Below, in pieces: positions 34,852 through 44,018 of a DNA stretch of 64,000 bases (its first letter is position 1; every line of letters starts with the position of its first letter). A model generated the notes under the pieces. The model was not told where the DNA came from. It made no database searches and worked only from the letters and a program-made list of their open reading frames with translations. Source of the stretch: Sphingomonas sp. (GTDB taxonomy: Bacteria; Pseudomonadota; Alphaproteobacteria; Sphingomonadales; Sphingomonadaceae); assembly GCF_019635455.1 (NCBI RefSeq), contig NZ_JAHBZJ010000001.1, positions 124,001 to 188,000 of the forward strand, written 5' to 3'. Made by a program: the position numbers and the translations under genes.

Positions 34852-35001
34852 ATGATCGACAATCTGATTCTCGGCCTGACCCATGGGCTGCTGGTGGTGA
34901 CCGCGTTGCGGCTGGTGAACAGCCCCAGGCTGGACGATGAAAGCGCGCCGGTCGATGATGCGGACACGCCCCGGCGCCGATGGGGCCGTCCGCGTGCGTG
35001 A
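34852..35001 (+). CDS. Small membrane peptide (49 aa) overlapping the O-ligase gene
   Basis: The ATG at 34852, preceded by GGAAGG, opens 49 codons. The product has one hydrophobic N-terminal segment (LILGLTHGLLVVTALRLV) and a charged C-terminus (DDADTPRRRWGRPRA). Its stop (34999-35001) overlaps the probable GTG start of the O-ligase gene at 34994 by eight bases. Such overlap suggests coupling and that it belongs to the glycan operon. No known family was recognised. Confidence 0.5.
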   Translation: MIDNLILGLTHGLLVVTALRLVNSPRLDDESAPVDDADTPRRRWGRPRA

Positions 35002-36352
35002 TATCGGCTTCATCGCATTTCTGGCGACGATCTTCCTGCTCGGCTTTCGCCGGCCGTTCCTGTTCGTCCTGGTCTATGTCTATATCGACGTCGTTTCGCC
35101 CCAGCGGATGAGCTATTTCCTGCTCAACGCCTTTCCGATCTCGGCGATGGCGGTGGGCTTTGCGGTACTCACCTGGCTCGCCTTCGACGACAAGAAGGAC
35201 ATGCGCGTCGCACCGCGCCAGGGGCTGATGCTGGCGCTGCTCGCCTGGTGCTGGTGGACCACGCGCAATGCCGATTTCCCGCTGGAGGCGCTCGATAAAT
35301 GGGACTGGGTGTGGAAGGCGCTGGCCTTTGCGATCTTCCTGCCGCTCACCCTGCGCACGAAGCTGCGGATCGAGGGGCTGTTGCTGTTCATGCTGTTGTC
35401 CGTTGCGACGATCATCATCGTCGGCGGGGTGAAAACGGTGCTGTCGGGCGGTGGCTATGGCGAGCTCAATCTGCTCGTCTCCAACAATTCGGGCCTGTTC
35501 GAAGGGTCGATCATCTCGGCCGTGTCGATCTGCATCATTCCCCTGATCCTGTGGTTCACCCGCCATGGCACCATCTTCCCGCCCGACTGGCGGGTGAAGC
35601 TGTTCTGCTACGCGCTGATCTTTGCCTGCCTGTTGATGCCGGTGGGGACGCAGGCGCGGACCGGCCTGTTGTGCGTCGGCCTGCTCGCGGTGCTGATGCT
35701 GCGCGACGTCAAGCGGCGGATGGCCTATATCGCGACCGCCAGCCTGCTTGCACTGGTCGCGATCCCGTTCCTGCCATCGTCCTTCACCGAACGCATGGGA
35801 ACGATCCGCACCTACAAGTCCGACGCGTCCGCATCGACCCGGATCGAGGTGTGGAAATGGACGTGGAATTACGTGAAGGACAATCCGATGGGCGGCGGGT
35901 TCGAGGCGTATCGACAGAACCGCATCAAATATGACACCGTCGATACTGTCGGCGACAGCAATAACCTGACCATCGTCCGCACCCCCGAAATCGACAAGGC
36001 GCGCGCCTATCACTCCGCCTATTTCGAGATGCTGGGCGAGCAGGGATGGCCCGGCTTCGCGCTGTGGCTGATGATCCATCTGAGCGGCATCGTCCGGATG
36101 GAGGTGCTGCGCCGCCGCTACATGAAGGCGCCGCCGGACAAGGCGTGGATCGCGCCGCTCGCCACCGCGCTTCAGCATGCGCACATGATCTATCTGCTGG
36201 GCGCGACCTTTGTCGGCATCGCACTGAATCCCTTCGTCTACATGCTGGTCGGCGCCCAGATCGGCCTCGACACCTATGTCGGGCGCAAGCGGGCCGAAGA
36301 GGGCCTGAAGCCGATGCAGAAAAAGCGCACCGCACCGGCGGTCGCGGTGTAG
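34994..36352 (+). CDS. O-antigen ligase/polymerase-like protein, exosortase-A-associated
   Basis: A polytopic membrane protein of about 452 residues from the GTG at 34994. About ten hydrophobic segments are seen. The Wzy/WaaL-type periplasmic loop includes DNPMGGGFEAYRQNRI and RAYHSAYFEMLGEQGWPG, with the conserved His. The start MRDIGFIAFL and the next helix match the exosortase-A-linked O-glycosylation ligase family. In-frame ATGs at 34937 and 34955/34958 would add a charged extension that overlaps the small upstream gene, so I prefer the GTG. It likely joins or polymerises polysaccharide units in the periplasm. Confidence 0.82.
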   Translation: MRDIGFIAFLATIFLLGFRRPFLFVLVYVYIDVVSPQRMSYFLLNAFPISAMAVGFAVLTWLAFDDKKDMRVAPRQGLMLALLAWCWWTTRNADFPLEALDKWDWVWKALAFAIFLPLTLRTKLRIEGLLLFMLLSVATIIIVGGVKTVLSGGGYGELNLLVSNNSGLFEGSIISAVSICIIPLILWFTRHGTIFPPDWRVKLFCYALIFACLLMPVGTQARTGLLCVGLLAVLMLRDVKRRMAYIATASLLALVAIPFLPSSFTERMGTIRTYKSDASASTRIEVWKWTWNYVKDNPMGGGFEAYRQNRIKYDTVDTVGDSNNLTIVRTPEIDKARAYHSAYFEMLGEQGWPGFALWLMIHLSGIVRMEVLRRRYMKAPPDKAWIAPLATALQHAHMIYLLGATFVGIALNPFVYMLVGAQIGLDTYVGRKRAEEGLKPMQKKRTAPAVAV

Positions 36353-36359
36353 CGCGGAC

Positions 36360-38105
36360 ATGGGGGCGCTGTTCCTGGTCCGTGACGACGATCCGCGCTT
36401 CGCCGAAACGGCGCGGGCGGCGGCGCGCGCGTCGCTCGCCGATCAGGGATTTCCCGCCCCGAGCGAGCATGACCTTCCCGGCTGGCACCTGTTGCACAGC
36501 CCCCACGCGCTGGGCGGCCCGGACGGGCTACTGCGCAGCGGGGACGATCTGGCGGCGGTTGCCGGAACGGTCTCGATCGACGGCACATTCGGTGGCGAGG
36601 CGCTTCGACGGCTGCTGACGATCGATCCGCGCGCGCCGGACTGGACCCGGATCGCCGGCCAGTTCGTCGCCGTGATCCGCCACGGCGGACGCAGTTTCGT
36701 GATGGGTGATTATTTCTCTGCCTTTCAGCTGTTTCACGACAGCGCGGATCGCATCCTTTCGACCTCGCTGCTCGCGGCGGCGCACGCCCTGCCCCGCCTG
36801 CGGTTCGATCCGCAGGGGCTGTACGAACTCGCCTTCAACGTGATGCCGCTCGGCGAGGATACGCTCTTTCGCGAGCTCAAGACGCTCTCGCCCTTCGTCG
36901 TGCTGGAACTGGGCGCGGCGGGCATCGTCCGCCATGCGGTGGCAAAGCCGCTGCCCGATGCGCCGCTCGATCTTTCGCCGTCGGAGCGGATCGCACGCGC
37001 GCGCACACGGCTTTCGAACGCGGTGGCGCCATGGGTCCGCGCCGATCGCACGAACATCCGCTGTCCCTTGTCCGGCGGACTCGATTCGCGCCTGATCCTC
37101 GCCGCGCTGCGCGAACAGGGCGCCGCGCCGCACATCTATGTCTATGGTCCGCCCGGCGACACCGATGTGCGGATCGCCCGCGCGATCGGCGAACGATGCG
37201 GCTTTCCGGTCGAATGGATCAACAAGGCGGCGGCGCCCGTCCCGCCCGAGGCGTTCCCCGACATCGTCGCGCGCAATTTCCGCCAGTTCGACGGCCTGCC
37301 CACCTTCGGCAACATCTTTGACAATGGCGGCCATGCCGATGCGCAGCTGGCGCGCCATGCCGGCGGCACGCTCGCCGTGTCGGGCGGGTGCGGCGAAATC
37401 TACCGCAATTTCTTTTACCTGCCGAACCGTCGCTTCACCGCGGACGCGGTCGTGCGGACCTTCTTCGCACGGTTCGTGCCGGGCGACGCGACCACCGTGT
37501 TCGATCCGCGTGACTTCATCGCGACGATGACCGCAAAGGTGCGCGACGCGCTCGACCCGCCATCCGCGCGCGGCCGGTTGTCACGCACCGCGATCGAGCA
37601 ACTCTATCCCCGCGTGCGCTGCCGCGCGCTGTTCGGACGGGAAATCAGCCTGGAGGGGCGGCTCAGCCCCTATCTGATGCCGTTCCTCGACCATCAGGTC
37701 GTTGCCGAGGCGATGACCCTGCCGCTGTCGCTCAAACATGCCGGCCGTTTCGAAGCGGCATTGTTGAACGCGATCGATCCCGAGCTTGCCGCGCAACCCT
37801 CCGCTTATGGCCATGATTTCACCGGCCCGCCCGATCGCCGGCACCGCTTCAGCGAATGGTCGACCCGCGTGCGCCCCGCCTGGTTGCGGCAATATAGCTA
37901 TGCGATCCAGCGGCGCTTGCGGCCGATGGGCGACGAACATGGCGGGCTGCTCTCACCCGACTATATGAACCGGGTGATCGATCCCGAATTTCCCGCGATG
38001 CGGCGCTTCTTTCACGTCGATCGGATTGCCGACAGCGGCTTGTGGCGGCGCATCGCCAATGTCGAATATCTGGCGCAACGGCTGGGTTCGCGGATCGCCG
38101 ACTGA
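36360..38105 (+). CDS. Asparagine-synthetase-like enzyme lacking the glutaminase cysteine
   Basis: A 581-residue protein with an N-terminal class-II-amidotransferase-like half and a C-terminal synthetase domain. The PP-loop for ATP (SGGLDSR) is near residue 238. In true AsnB the residue after Met is the catalytic Cys; here the start is MGALFLV, so glutamine-dependent ammonia release should be lost. It starts eight bases after the O-ligase gene, so an operon is clear. Known relatives in exopolysaccharide clusters are thought to amidate sugars or peptides. The substrate is unknown. Confidence 0.78.
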   Translation: MGALFLVRDDDPRFAETARAAARASLADQGFPAPSEHDLPGWHLLHSPHALGGPDGLLRSGDDLAAVAGTVSIDGTFGGEALRRLLTIDPRAPDWTRIAGQFVAVIRHGGRSFVMGDYFSAFQLFHDSADRILSTSLLAAAHALPRLRFDPQGLYELAFNVMPLGEDTLFRELKTLSPFVVLELGAAGIVRHAVAKPLPDAPLDLSPSERIARARTRLSNAVAPWVRADRTNIRCPLSGGLDSRLILAALREQGAAPHIYVYGPPGDTDVRIARAIGERCGFPVEWINKAAAPVPPEAFPDIVARNFRQFDGLPTFGNIFDNGGHADAQLARHAGGTLAVSGGCGEIYRNFFYLPNRRFTADAVVRTFFARFVPGDATTVFDPRDFIATMTAKVRDALDPPSARGRLSRTAIEQLYPRVRCRALFGREISLEGRLSPYLMPFLDHQVVAEAMTLPLSLKHAGRFEAALLNAIDPELAAQPSAYGHDFTGPPDRRHRFSEWSTRVRPAWLRQYSYAIQRRLRPMGDEHGGLLSPDYMNRVIDPEFPAMRRFFHVDRIADSGLWRRIANVEYLAQRLGSRIAD

Positions 38106-38134
38106 TCCGCCTGCGAAAGGACGACGACCGACGT

Positions 38135-39064
38135 TCAGCGCCGCGCGATCGGCGCGATCCCCTCGGCCAGGTCATTGCCGCGCACGGTGACGGAATCGCG
38201 CGACCAGTTGCCGACAAAGGTCGTCCTGTGATCGAACCGGGGGTGCAGCCACGCCTTGTTCCCCTCGATCACCAGCCCCGCCGAACTGTTTTTCGGTCCT
38301 TCCGGCGCGACCGAGATCATCGTCGAATAATTGTCCTTGTTCGGCCCCTGCTCGAACGAGTTTCCGGCGATCCGGCCGCTCGCACCGTTGGACAGGTCGA
38401 TCGAATAGTTGGTGTGCATGCCCTGGCTGTCGTCGAAGCTGTTGTCGATGATCTCGACCTGCGGCGCGCGCGTCTTGACGTAATGGCCGCCCGTTCCCCG
38501 TTCGAAACGCGACTGGAACACGCGCAGCCGTCCATAGGCGCCGACATAGATCGAATGCGCGCCGTTGCCGGTCGGATCCTTGCCCAGCCCGGCAAAGGTC
38601 GAACGCTCGACGGTAAGCGTGCCGCGCGGGTCGCTCGCGGTCAGGATGCCGCACTGGCCGTCGATGAACATCGCATTGGAAACGGTCAGATTGCCGGTTT
38701 CGAGCCGGATGCCCGCCCCGTTGCCGTCCTGGACGAAGGTGCGCATGAACACGATGCCATCGACGCTGGCGCCGCGGCCGCGCAACACCAGTGTCGCCTT
38801 GCCCTCACAGATCGCCTGGTCGAACACCGCCTTGCCCGGCACTTCGGAAACGAAGGCGATTTCGCCCGCCTCCTGCACCGCGCATTCGCCATAGCGGCCG
38901 GGTGCGATGCGGATGGTGGCGCGCCGATCGCCGATCGCCGACACCGCATCCTGAAGGCTGGCGAACCGCTGGCCCGTTTCCTGGATCGTGAACGGTCCCT
39001 GCACCTGGGGCAATGCCGGCGCGGTGGTCAGCAACAGGGCGGTCAGCAGGATCGGCAGGCGCAT
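38135..39064 (-). CDS. Secreted right-handed beta-helix protein
   Basis: A 309-residue protein with a signal peptide (LPILLTALLLTTAPALP). The body shows the repetitive pattern of a parallel beta-helix (VDGIVFMRTFVQDGNGAGIR; VSNAMFIDGQCGILTASD; VEIIDNSFDDSQGMHTNYSI). These folds occur in polysaccharide lyases and epimerases as well as in non-enzymatic surface proteins; I see no secure catalytic residues. Being next to the exopolysaccharide genes, a role in processing that polymer is an inference. It converges with the synthetase-like gene. Confidence 0.72.
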   Translation of the reverse strand: MRLPILLTALLLTTAPALPQVQGPFTIQETGQRFASLQDAVSAIGDRRATIRIAPGRYGECAVQEAGEIAFVSEVPGKAVFDQAICEGKATLVLRGRGASVDGIVFMRTFVQDGNGAGIRLETGNLTVSNAMFIDGQCGILTASDPRGTLTVERSTFAGLGKDPTGNGAHSIYVGAYGRLRVFQSRFERGTGGHYVKTRAPQVEIIDNSFDDSQGMHTNYSIDLSNGASGRIAGNSFEQGPNKDNYSTMISVAPEGPKNSSAGLVIEGNKAWLHPRFDHRTTFVGNWSRDSVTVRGNDLAEGIAPIARR

Positions 39065-39117
39065 GTCGGACTCCGCGAAACAGTCGCGGCGATCATGCGC
39101 CCGCAGGTGTCACTATC

Positions 39118-39162
39118 GGGTTACGAAATGGCGGGTTACGAAATGGCGGGTTACGAAATGGC
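39118..39162. repeat. Three exact copies of a 15-bp tandem repeat
   Basis: The unit gggttacgaaatggc is repeated three times without a mismatch (39118-39132, 39133-39147, 39148-39162), starting three bases after the PfpI-family stop codon on the minus strand. The unit length is a multiple of three and leaves some frames open, so the copies appear in several long spurious ORFs. Confidence 0.95.
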
Positions 39163-39165
39163 GCG

Positions 39166-39723
39166 TCACGATCCCGCCGGTTCCAGTTCGCGCGCCAGCG
39201 CGGCCTCGATCGCGTCGATAAAGGCGGGGATATCGTCGGGGTTGCGGCTGGTGATGAGGTTGCCATCGACCACGACCTCCTGATCGACCACCTTTGCGCC
39301 GGCATTCTCCAGATCGGTGCGCACCGACGGCCAGCTCGTCGCGCGTCTGCCATCGACGACATCCGCCTCGACCAGCAGCCACGGCGCGTGACAGATCGCC
39401 GCCACCGTCTTGCCGTCGTCGAAAAACTCCTGGACCAGCGCCACCGTCCGCTCGTTCATGCGCAGCCTGTCGGGATTGCCGACCCCGCCGGGCAGCACGA
39501 GCGCGTCGAAATCCGCACTGTCCACATCGTCGACCGTGGCATCGGGGGTGATGGTCCGACCCTTTTCACCCCCGCTTTCCCCCTGGATCGGATCGGTCTT
39601 GAGCGATGCCAGCGTCACTTTCACCCCGCCATCGAGCAGCGCCTGACGCGGCTTCATCAATTCCGATTCCTCGAACCCGTCGGTCGCGATCATCAGCACG
39701 CGCGCCTGGGACAGATCGGCCAT
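39166..39723 (-). CDS. DJ-1/PfpI-family protein (type 1 glutamine-amidotransferase-like)
   Basis: A 185-residue protein of the DJ-1/PfpI family. The conserved Glu is in TDGFEESEL near residue 17, and the nucleophilic Cys in AAICHAPWLL near 111 is followed by a conserved His. Members act as deglycases, proteases or chaperones and are often stress-linked; the activity cannot be decided here. I chose the ATG at 39723 because GGAG precedes it and MADLSQARVLMIA is the usual start. Its 3' flank carries the 15-bp tandem repeat. Confidence 0.87.
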   Translation of the reverse strand: MADLSQARVLMIATDGFEESELMKPRQALLDGGVKVTLASLKTDPIQGESGGEKGRTITPDATVDDVDSADFDALVLPGGVGNPDRLRMNERTVALVQEFFDDGKTVAAICHAPWLLVEADVVDGRRATSWPSVRTDLENAGAKVVDQEVVVDGNLITSRNPDDIPAFIDAIEAALARELEPAGS

Positions 39724-39831
39724 CTCGTTTCTCCTGCAATGACTGGATTCCCGCAGACAACCGGTGCCGCCGGGCGCGGTTCCGGAACGATGCGGCGGGA
39801 TGCGCATTCATCACGCCATGACGAGGCCGGG

Positions 39832-40839
39832 ATGAGTAAGCGCTTGCGATTCTGCGACGACAGCCACCCCGGGATCACCCGGCGCAAGGTGCGTGGCGGG
39901 TGGGGTTATTGGGGCAGCGACGGGAGGCGGATCACAGACCGCGACGAGATCGACAGGCTGAATGCGGTCGGCCTGCCCCCGGCCTATACCGACGCCTGGT
40001 ATTGCCCGCACGCGAACGGCCATCTTCAGGCGACCGGAATCGACGATCGCGGCCGCAAGCAATATCGCTATCACCCCGATTTTCGCGCCGCGCGGGACGC
40101 CGCCAAATATGATCGCTGCGTGCCATTCGGCCATCTGCTGCCCCGGCTGCGCGCGCGGATCGCCGCCGACCTGCGCAAACGATCGCTGACGAAGGCGCGT
40201 GCGGTGGCGGCGGTGGTGCGGCTGCTCGACCTGGGCCATGTCCGCATCGGCAACGAAAGCTATGCGAAGGCCAATCGCAGTTTCGGCGCGACGACGCTGC
40301 GCAAGCGGCACGCGACGCTGAACGGTCGCACGCTCAAGCTCCAATATCGCGCGAAGTCGGGCAAGATGCGCGAATTGCGCATCAGCGACGGCAGCCTGTC
40401 GTCGTTCGTGAAGAAGTGTCAGGACCTGCCCGGGCAGCATCTGTTCTGCTGGCTCGACGACGCGGGCGAGGCGCACCCCGTGACATCCACCGACGTCAAC
40501 GACTATATCCGCGAAGCGATGGGCGACGACTTCACCGCAAAGCATTTCCGCACCTGGGGGGCGAGCGTCATCGCGTTCGAGACGCTGGCGCGGGCGAAAT
40601 CCCATATCGGCCTGAAAACATTGCTTGAACCGGTGACCCAGGCGCTGGGAAACACCCCCGCGATCGCCCGCAAATCCTATGTCCACCCCGATCTGATCGA
40701 CCTGGCCAAGGATCGCGACGCCCAGGCGGCGTTCCGCGATTCGCTGGTTCTGCCGCGCACGACGCGCCATCTGACCCGCACCGAACGCGGCCTGATCGCG
40801 TTCCTGGAACGCGGCGGGATGACCGCCCGGGCCGCCTGA
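39832..40839 (+). CDS. DNA topoisomerase IB
   Basis: A 335-residue poxvirus-type topoisomerase IB, which relaxes supercoils through a 3'-phosphotyrosyl intermediate. The catalytic set is visible: Arg in RLRARIAADL, Lys in QYRAKSGKMRE, Arg in KHFRTWGAS (near 240), and the nucleophile Tyr283 in ARKSYVHP. The N-terminal domain begins MSKRLRFCDDSHPGITRRK. The frame is open far upstream, but the ATG at 39832 gives the family start and has an adjacent purine-rich site. The MscS gene begins 12 bases after the stop. Confidence 0.9.
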   Translation: MSKRLRFCDDSHPGITRRKVRGGWGYWGSDGRRITDRDEIDRLNAVGLPPAYTDAWYCPHANGHLQATGIDDRGRKQYRYHPDFRAARDAAKYDRCVPFGHLLPRLRARIAADLRKRSLTKARAVAAVVRLLDLGHVRIGNESYAKANRSFGATTLRKRHATLNGRTLKLQYRAKSGKMRELRISDGSLSSFVKKCQDLPGQHLFCWLDDAGEAHPVTSTDVNDYIREAMGDDFTAKHFRTWGASVIAFETLARAKSHIGLKTLLEPVTQALGNTPAIARKSYVHPDLIDLAKDRDAQAAFRDSLVLPRTTRHLTRTERGLIAFLERGGMTARAA

Positions 40840-40850
40840 AAAGGAATTTC

Positions 40851-42035
40851 ATGACCGTCAACAATACCGCCGCCGCCGGCGCCGCCGCCGCATCCGAAAC
40901 CTCCGACGCGATGCAGGTGCATGCGCGCAACTTCGTCGGCGACGCGACCGCCTGGTTCCAGTCGCACTGGCTGCAAATCCTGATCGCGACCGGCATCGCG
41001 ATCGCCATCGTGCTGGCGCTCCACCTGCTGCGCCGCTGGGGCATGAAATTGTGCGATCGCGCCGAAGGGCCGGCGGGATGGGGAACGATCATCGGCCGGG
41101 CGGTCGCGCGAACCGGAAATTTCTTCATCATCATGGTCGCGGCGCGGCTGGTCGCCGGCTATGCCGACCCCCCGGAAATGATCAACAAGACGATCGATTT
41201 CCTGTTCACCGTCGCCGCCGTATTCCAGGCGGCGATCTGGGCGCGCGAACTCATCCTCGGCGCGATCGAGAAAAAGACCGAGGCGGAAAACTACCATGGC
41301 GAGGCGCTGCTCTCCGCGCTCGGCCTGATCCGGCTGCTGGTGACGGTCGCGCTGTTCGCGGTCGCACTGGTGGTGGTGCTGGACAATCTGGGCGTCAACG
41401 TCACCGGCCTGGTCGCGGGTCTGGGCGTCGGCGGCATCGCGATCGGCCTGGCGGCACAGGGGATCTTCGCCGATCTGTTCGCGGCGCTGGCGATCATCTT
41501 CGACAAGCCGTTCCGGCGCGGCGACAAGATCCAGTATGACAACACGGTCGGCCTGGTCGAGGAAATCGGCCTCAAATCGACGCGGGTACGATCGTTCAAC
41601 GGCGAAATCCGGGTGATTTCGAACAAGAACCTGCTCGACAAGGAAATCCAGAACATCTCGAACCGCGATCATATCCGCATCAAGCTGCCGATCGGGGTCG
41701 CCTATGAAACCCCGCCCGAGCAGCTGGAGGCGATGCCGGAGATGCTGACCGCGATCGCGCAGGACGCCGGTGGAACGGTGGCGCGCGCCAGCTTCGAGGA
41801 TTTCGGCGACAGCTCGGTGAACTTCAACCTGTGGTTCGACATTGCCGGCGACGACTGGCCGACCGCGCACAAGGTTCGCGACAAGGTCATCATCGGCGTG
41901 CTTCGCCGGTTCGCGGCGGAAGGCATCTCGATCCCGTTCCCGACCCAGACCACCTATACGGCCGATCCCTCCGGCAAGCTCATCCTCCCCTATGCCGAGG
42001 TGCAGCCGGTGATGGCGGTGGATCAAACGGGCTGA
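40851..42035 (+). CDS. MscS-family mechanosensitive channel
   Basis: A 394-residue small-conductance mechanosensitive channel homologue. It has three to four TM helices; the pore-lining TM3 and beta domain are GLGVGGIAIGLAAQGIFADL followed by FDKPFRRGDKI. The C-terminal alpha/beta vestibule domain is complete. It releases solutes upon hypo-osmotic shock. A Shine-Dalgarno (aagga) lies six bases before the ATG, and the gene follows topoisomerase IB after 11 bases. This is a second channel-type gene besides the fragment at the window start. Confidence 0.92.
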   Translation: MTVNNTAAAGAAAASETSDAMQVHARNFVGDATAWFQSHWLQILIATGIAIAIVLALHLLRRWGMKLCDRAEGPAGWGTIIGRAVARTGNFFIIMVAARLVAGYADPPEMINKTIDFLFTVAAVFQAAIWARELILGAIEKKTEAENYHGEALLSALGLIRLLVTVALFAVALVVVLDNLGVNVTGLVAGLGVGGIAIGLAAQGIFADLFAALAIIFDKPFRRGDKIQYDNTVGLVEEIGLKSTRVRSFNGEIRVISNKNLLDKEIQNISNRDHIRIKLPIGVAYETPPEQLEAMPEMLTAIAQDAGGTVARASFEDFGDSSVNFNLWFDIAGDDWPTAHKVRDKVIIGVLRRFAAEGISIPFPTQTTYTADPSGKLILPYAEVQPVMAVDQTG

Positions 42036-42202
42036 CGACCGCGATTCGCGGACACTCCATGAGTTTTCGAAGATCGGGTTTGGCGTTTTTGCATGCCGGA
42101 ACCCTACGGAAGCGCTGCTTTTCCGGATTGCAGTAGGCTCCCTCTTGCCGATGGCCGCCGCTTGGGCCAGAAGCGCGCGAGAACATGCGAGAGGAGCCCG
42201 CA

Positions 42203-42676
42203 ATGGCCGACGCCGCGACGGAAGAAACGATCACGATCGAGCAACTCGCCGAACAGGTGGGAAGCGAGCGCGTTTCCGACTGGGTCGAGGTGACGCAGGA
42301 GATGATCGACAAGTTCGCGGATGCGACCGGCGACCACCAGTTCATCCATGTCGATCCCGAACGCGCGGCACGCACGCCATTCGGCGGCACGATCGCCCAT
42401 GGGTTCCTCACCTTGTCTCTGATGCCGTTGCTTGGCCAGAAGACGCCCCAGCCGCAAATCGCCGGCGTAAAGATGGGGGTCAACTATGGCGGCAACAAAG
42501 TCCGCTTCCTCACCCCCGTCCGCTCGGGCAGCCGGGTGCGCGGCCGGTTCAGGACGCTCGAACTGGTCGAGAAACGCCCCGGCCAGTGGCAACGCACCGA
42601 CGAGTTCACCGTCGAGATCGAGGGGCAGGACAAGCCCGCCCTGATCGCCGAATGGATCGCCCAGATTTTTGTCTAG
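42203..42676 (+). CDS. MaoC-family (R)-enoyl-CoA hydratase
   Basis: A 157-residue hot-dog-fold protein. The hydratase-2 motif is clear: DATGDHQFIHVDPERA then GGTIAHGFLTLSLMP, with the catalytic Asp and His. It hydrates enoyl-CoA to (R)-3-hydroxyacyl-CoA. I chose the ATG at 42203 because gagaggag lies just ahead; the 42185 start adds six residues. The thiolase gene begins 24 bases after the stop, so both likely act in acyl-CoA metabolism, possibly linked to PHA, whose depolymerase lies 3 kb away. Confidence 0.9.
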   Translation: MADAATEETITIEQLAEQVGSERVSDWVEVTQEMIDKFADATGDHQFIHVDPERAARTPFGGTIAHGFLTLSLMPLLGQKTPQPQIAGVKMGVNYGGNKVRFLTPVRSGSRVRGRFRTLELVEKRPGQWQRTDEFTVEIEGQDKPALIAEWIAQIFV

Positions 42677-42700
42677 ACAATATAGAGAAGGAAGTTTCGC

Positions 42701-43882
42701 ATGCGCTCTGCCGTCATCGTCTCCACTGCCCGCACCCCGCTGACCAAGGCGGGACGCGGCGCGTTCAACAACACGCCGTCGGCGACGCTGGGATCCTATT
42801 CGGTCAAGGCGGCGGTCGAGCGCGCCGGCATCGACGGCGGTGAGATTGACGACGTGCTGTTCGGCGCCGCGGTGCAGCAGGGGTCTCAATCCCCCAACAT
42901 CGCCCGGCTGGTCGCGCTGCGCGCCGGCCTGCCCGTCACCGTCCCCGGCATGTCGATCGACCGCCAGTGCTCGTCGGGCCTGATGACCATCGCGACCGCC
43001 GCCAAGCAGATCATCGTCGATCGCATGGACATCTGCGTTGCCGGCGGCGTCGAGAGCATTTCGAAGGTGTCGGGCAGCGGCAAGCTGTTCATCGAACCCG
43101 ATCCCGAACTGCTCAAGATGCACAAGGACACCTATCTGCCGATGATCGGCACCGCCGAGGTGGTGGCCAAGCGCTATGGCATCAGCCGCGAGGCGCAGGA
43201 CGAATATTCGCTCCAGTCGCAGCAGCGCACCGCCGCCGCCCAGGCCGCCGGCAAATATGACGACGAGATCGTCGCCTGCACCGCGACGATGGCGGTGGTG
43301 AACAAGGAGACGAAGGAGGTCAGCTACAAGGAGGTGACCGCCGATCGCGACGATTGCAACCGCCCCGACACCACGCTGGAGGGTCTTGCCAGCCTGAAGC
43401 CGGTCATGGGCGAGGGTCACACGATCACCGCCGGCAATGCCAGCCAGCTGTCGGACGGCTCGTCGGCCTGTGTCGTGATGGAGGAAAGCGTCGCGGCGAA
43501 GCGCGGCCTGACCCCGCTCGGCCGCTATGTCGGCATGGCCGTCGCCGGCACCGAACCGGACGAGATGGGCATCGGCCCGGTCTTCGCGATCCCCAAGCTG
43601 CTTGAGCGGTTCGACCTGAAGATGGACGATATCGGCCTGTGGGAACTGAACGAGGCGTTCGCCGTCCAGGTCCTGTATTGCCGCGACAAGCTGGGCATCC
43701 CCAATGACCGGCTCAACGTCAATGGCGGCTCGATCTCGATCGGCCACCCGTTCGGCATGACCGGCGCGCGTTGCACCGGCCACGCGCTGATCGAGGGGAA
43801 GCGGCGCGGCGTCAAATATGTCGTCGTGACGATGTGCATCGGCGGCGGCCAGGGCGCGGCGGGACTGTTCGAAGTCCTCTGA
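42701..43882 (+). CDS. Acetyl-CoA acetyltransferase (thiolase family)
   Basis: A 393-residue thiolase. The acylation Cys90 lies in RQCSSGLMT, the His in [12 protein letters not shown] near residue 350, and the second Cys in [12 protein letters not shown] near 380. All catalytic residues are present. The family either condenses two acetyl-CoA or cleaves 3-ketoacyl-CoA. It is in an operon with a MaoC hydratase. Whether it is biosynthetic or degradative cannot be told from sequence alone. Confidence 0.92.
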   Translation: MRSAVIVSTARTPLTKAGRGAFNNTPSATLGSYSVKAAVERAGIDGGEIDDVLFGAAVQQGSQSPNIARLVALRAGLPVTVPGMSIDRQCSSGLMTIATAAKQIIVDRMDICVAGGVESISKVSGSGKLFIEPDPELLKMHKDTYLPMIGTAEVVAKRYGISREAQDEYSLQSQQRTAAAQAAGKYDDEIVACTATMAVVNKETKEVSYKEVTADRDDCNRPDTTLEGLASLKPVMGEGHTITAGNASQLSDGSSACVVMEESVAAKRGLTPLGRYVGMAVAGTEPDEMGIGPVFAIPKLLERFDLKMDDIGLWELNEAFAVQVLYCRDKLGIPNDRLNVNGGSISIGHPFGMTGARCTGHALIEGKRRGVKYVVVTMCIGGGQGAAGLFEVL

Positions 43883-43900
43883 CCCTCCAATATACCCCTG

Positions 43901-43936
43901 CCCCCTTCGACCTTCCGATCGGGACGGTGGAGGGGG
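43901..43936 (+). terminator. Possible imperfect hairpin after the thiolase gene
   Basis: CCCCCT at about 43901-43906 can pair with AGGGGG at 43931-43936, with further weaker pairing inside. It lies between two convergent genes (thiolase ends 43882, oxygenase ends 44019). No T-run follows, so I am unsure it is a true terminator. Confidence 0.3.
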
Positions 43937-44018
43937 CGGACGGCGGGCCGGTCGGCGCTGCGGCGCGCCGCCGGGCCTGCTTACCCCCCCCGGTCAAGGG
44001 CAGGCGCGCGGCAACCGG

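Noticed and set aside
34852..38105. Lasso-peptide cluster, because the AsnB-like enzyme could be a lasso cyclase
   Set aside because: No precursor peptide or transglutaminase-like leader protease is present, and the neighbours are glycan genes.
39118..39162. CRISPR-like or transposon-end repeats
   Set aside because: The three units are directly adjacent with no spacers and there are no cas genes. It is a simple tandem repeat.
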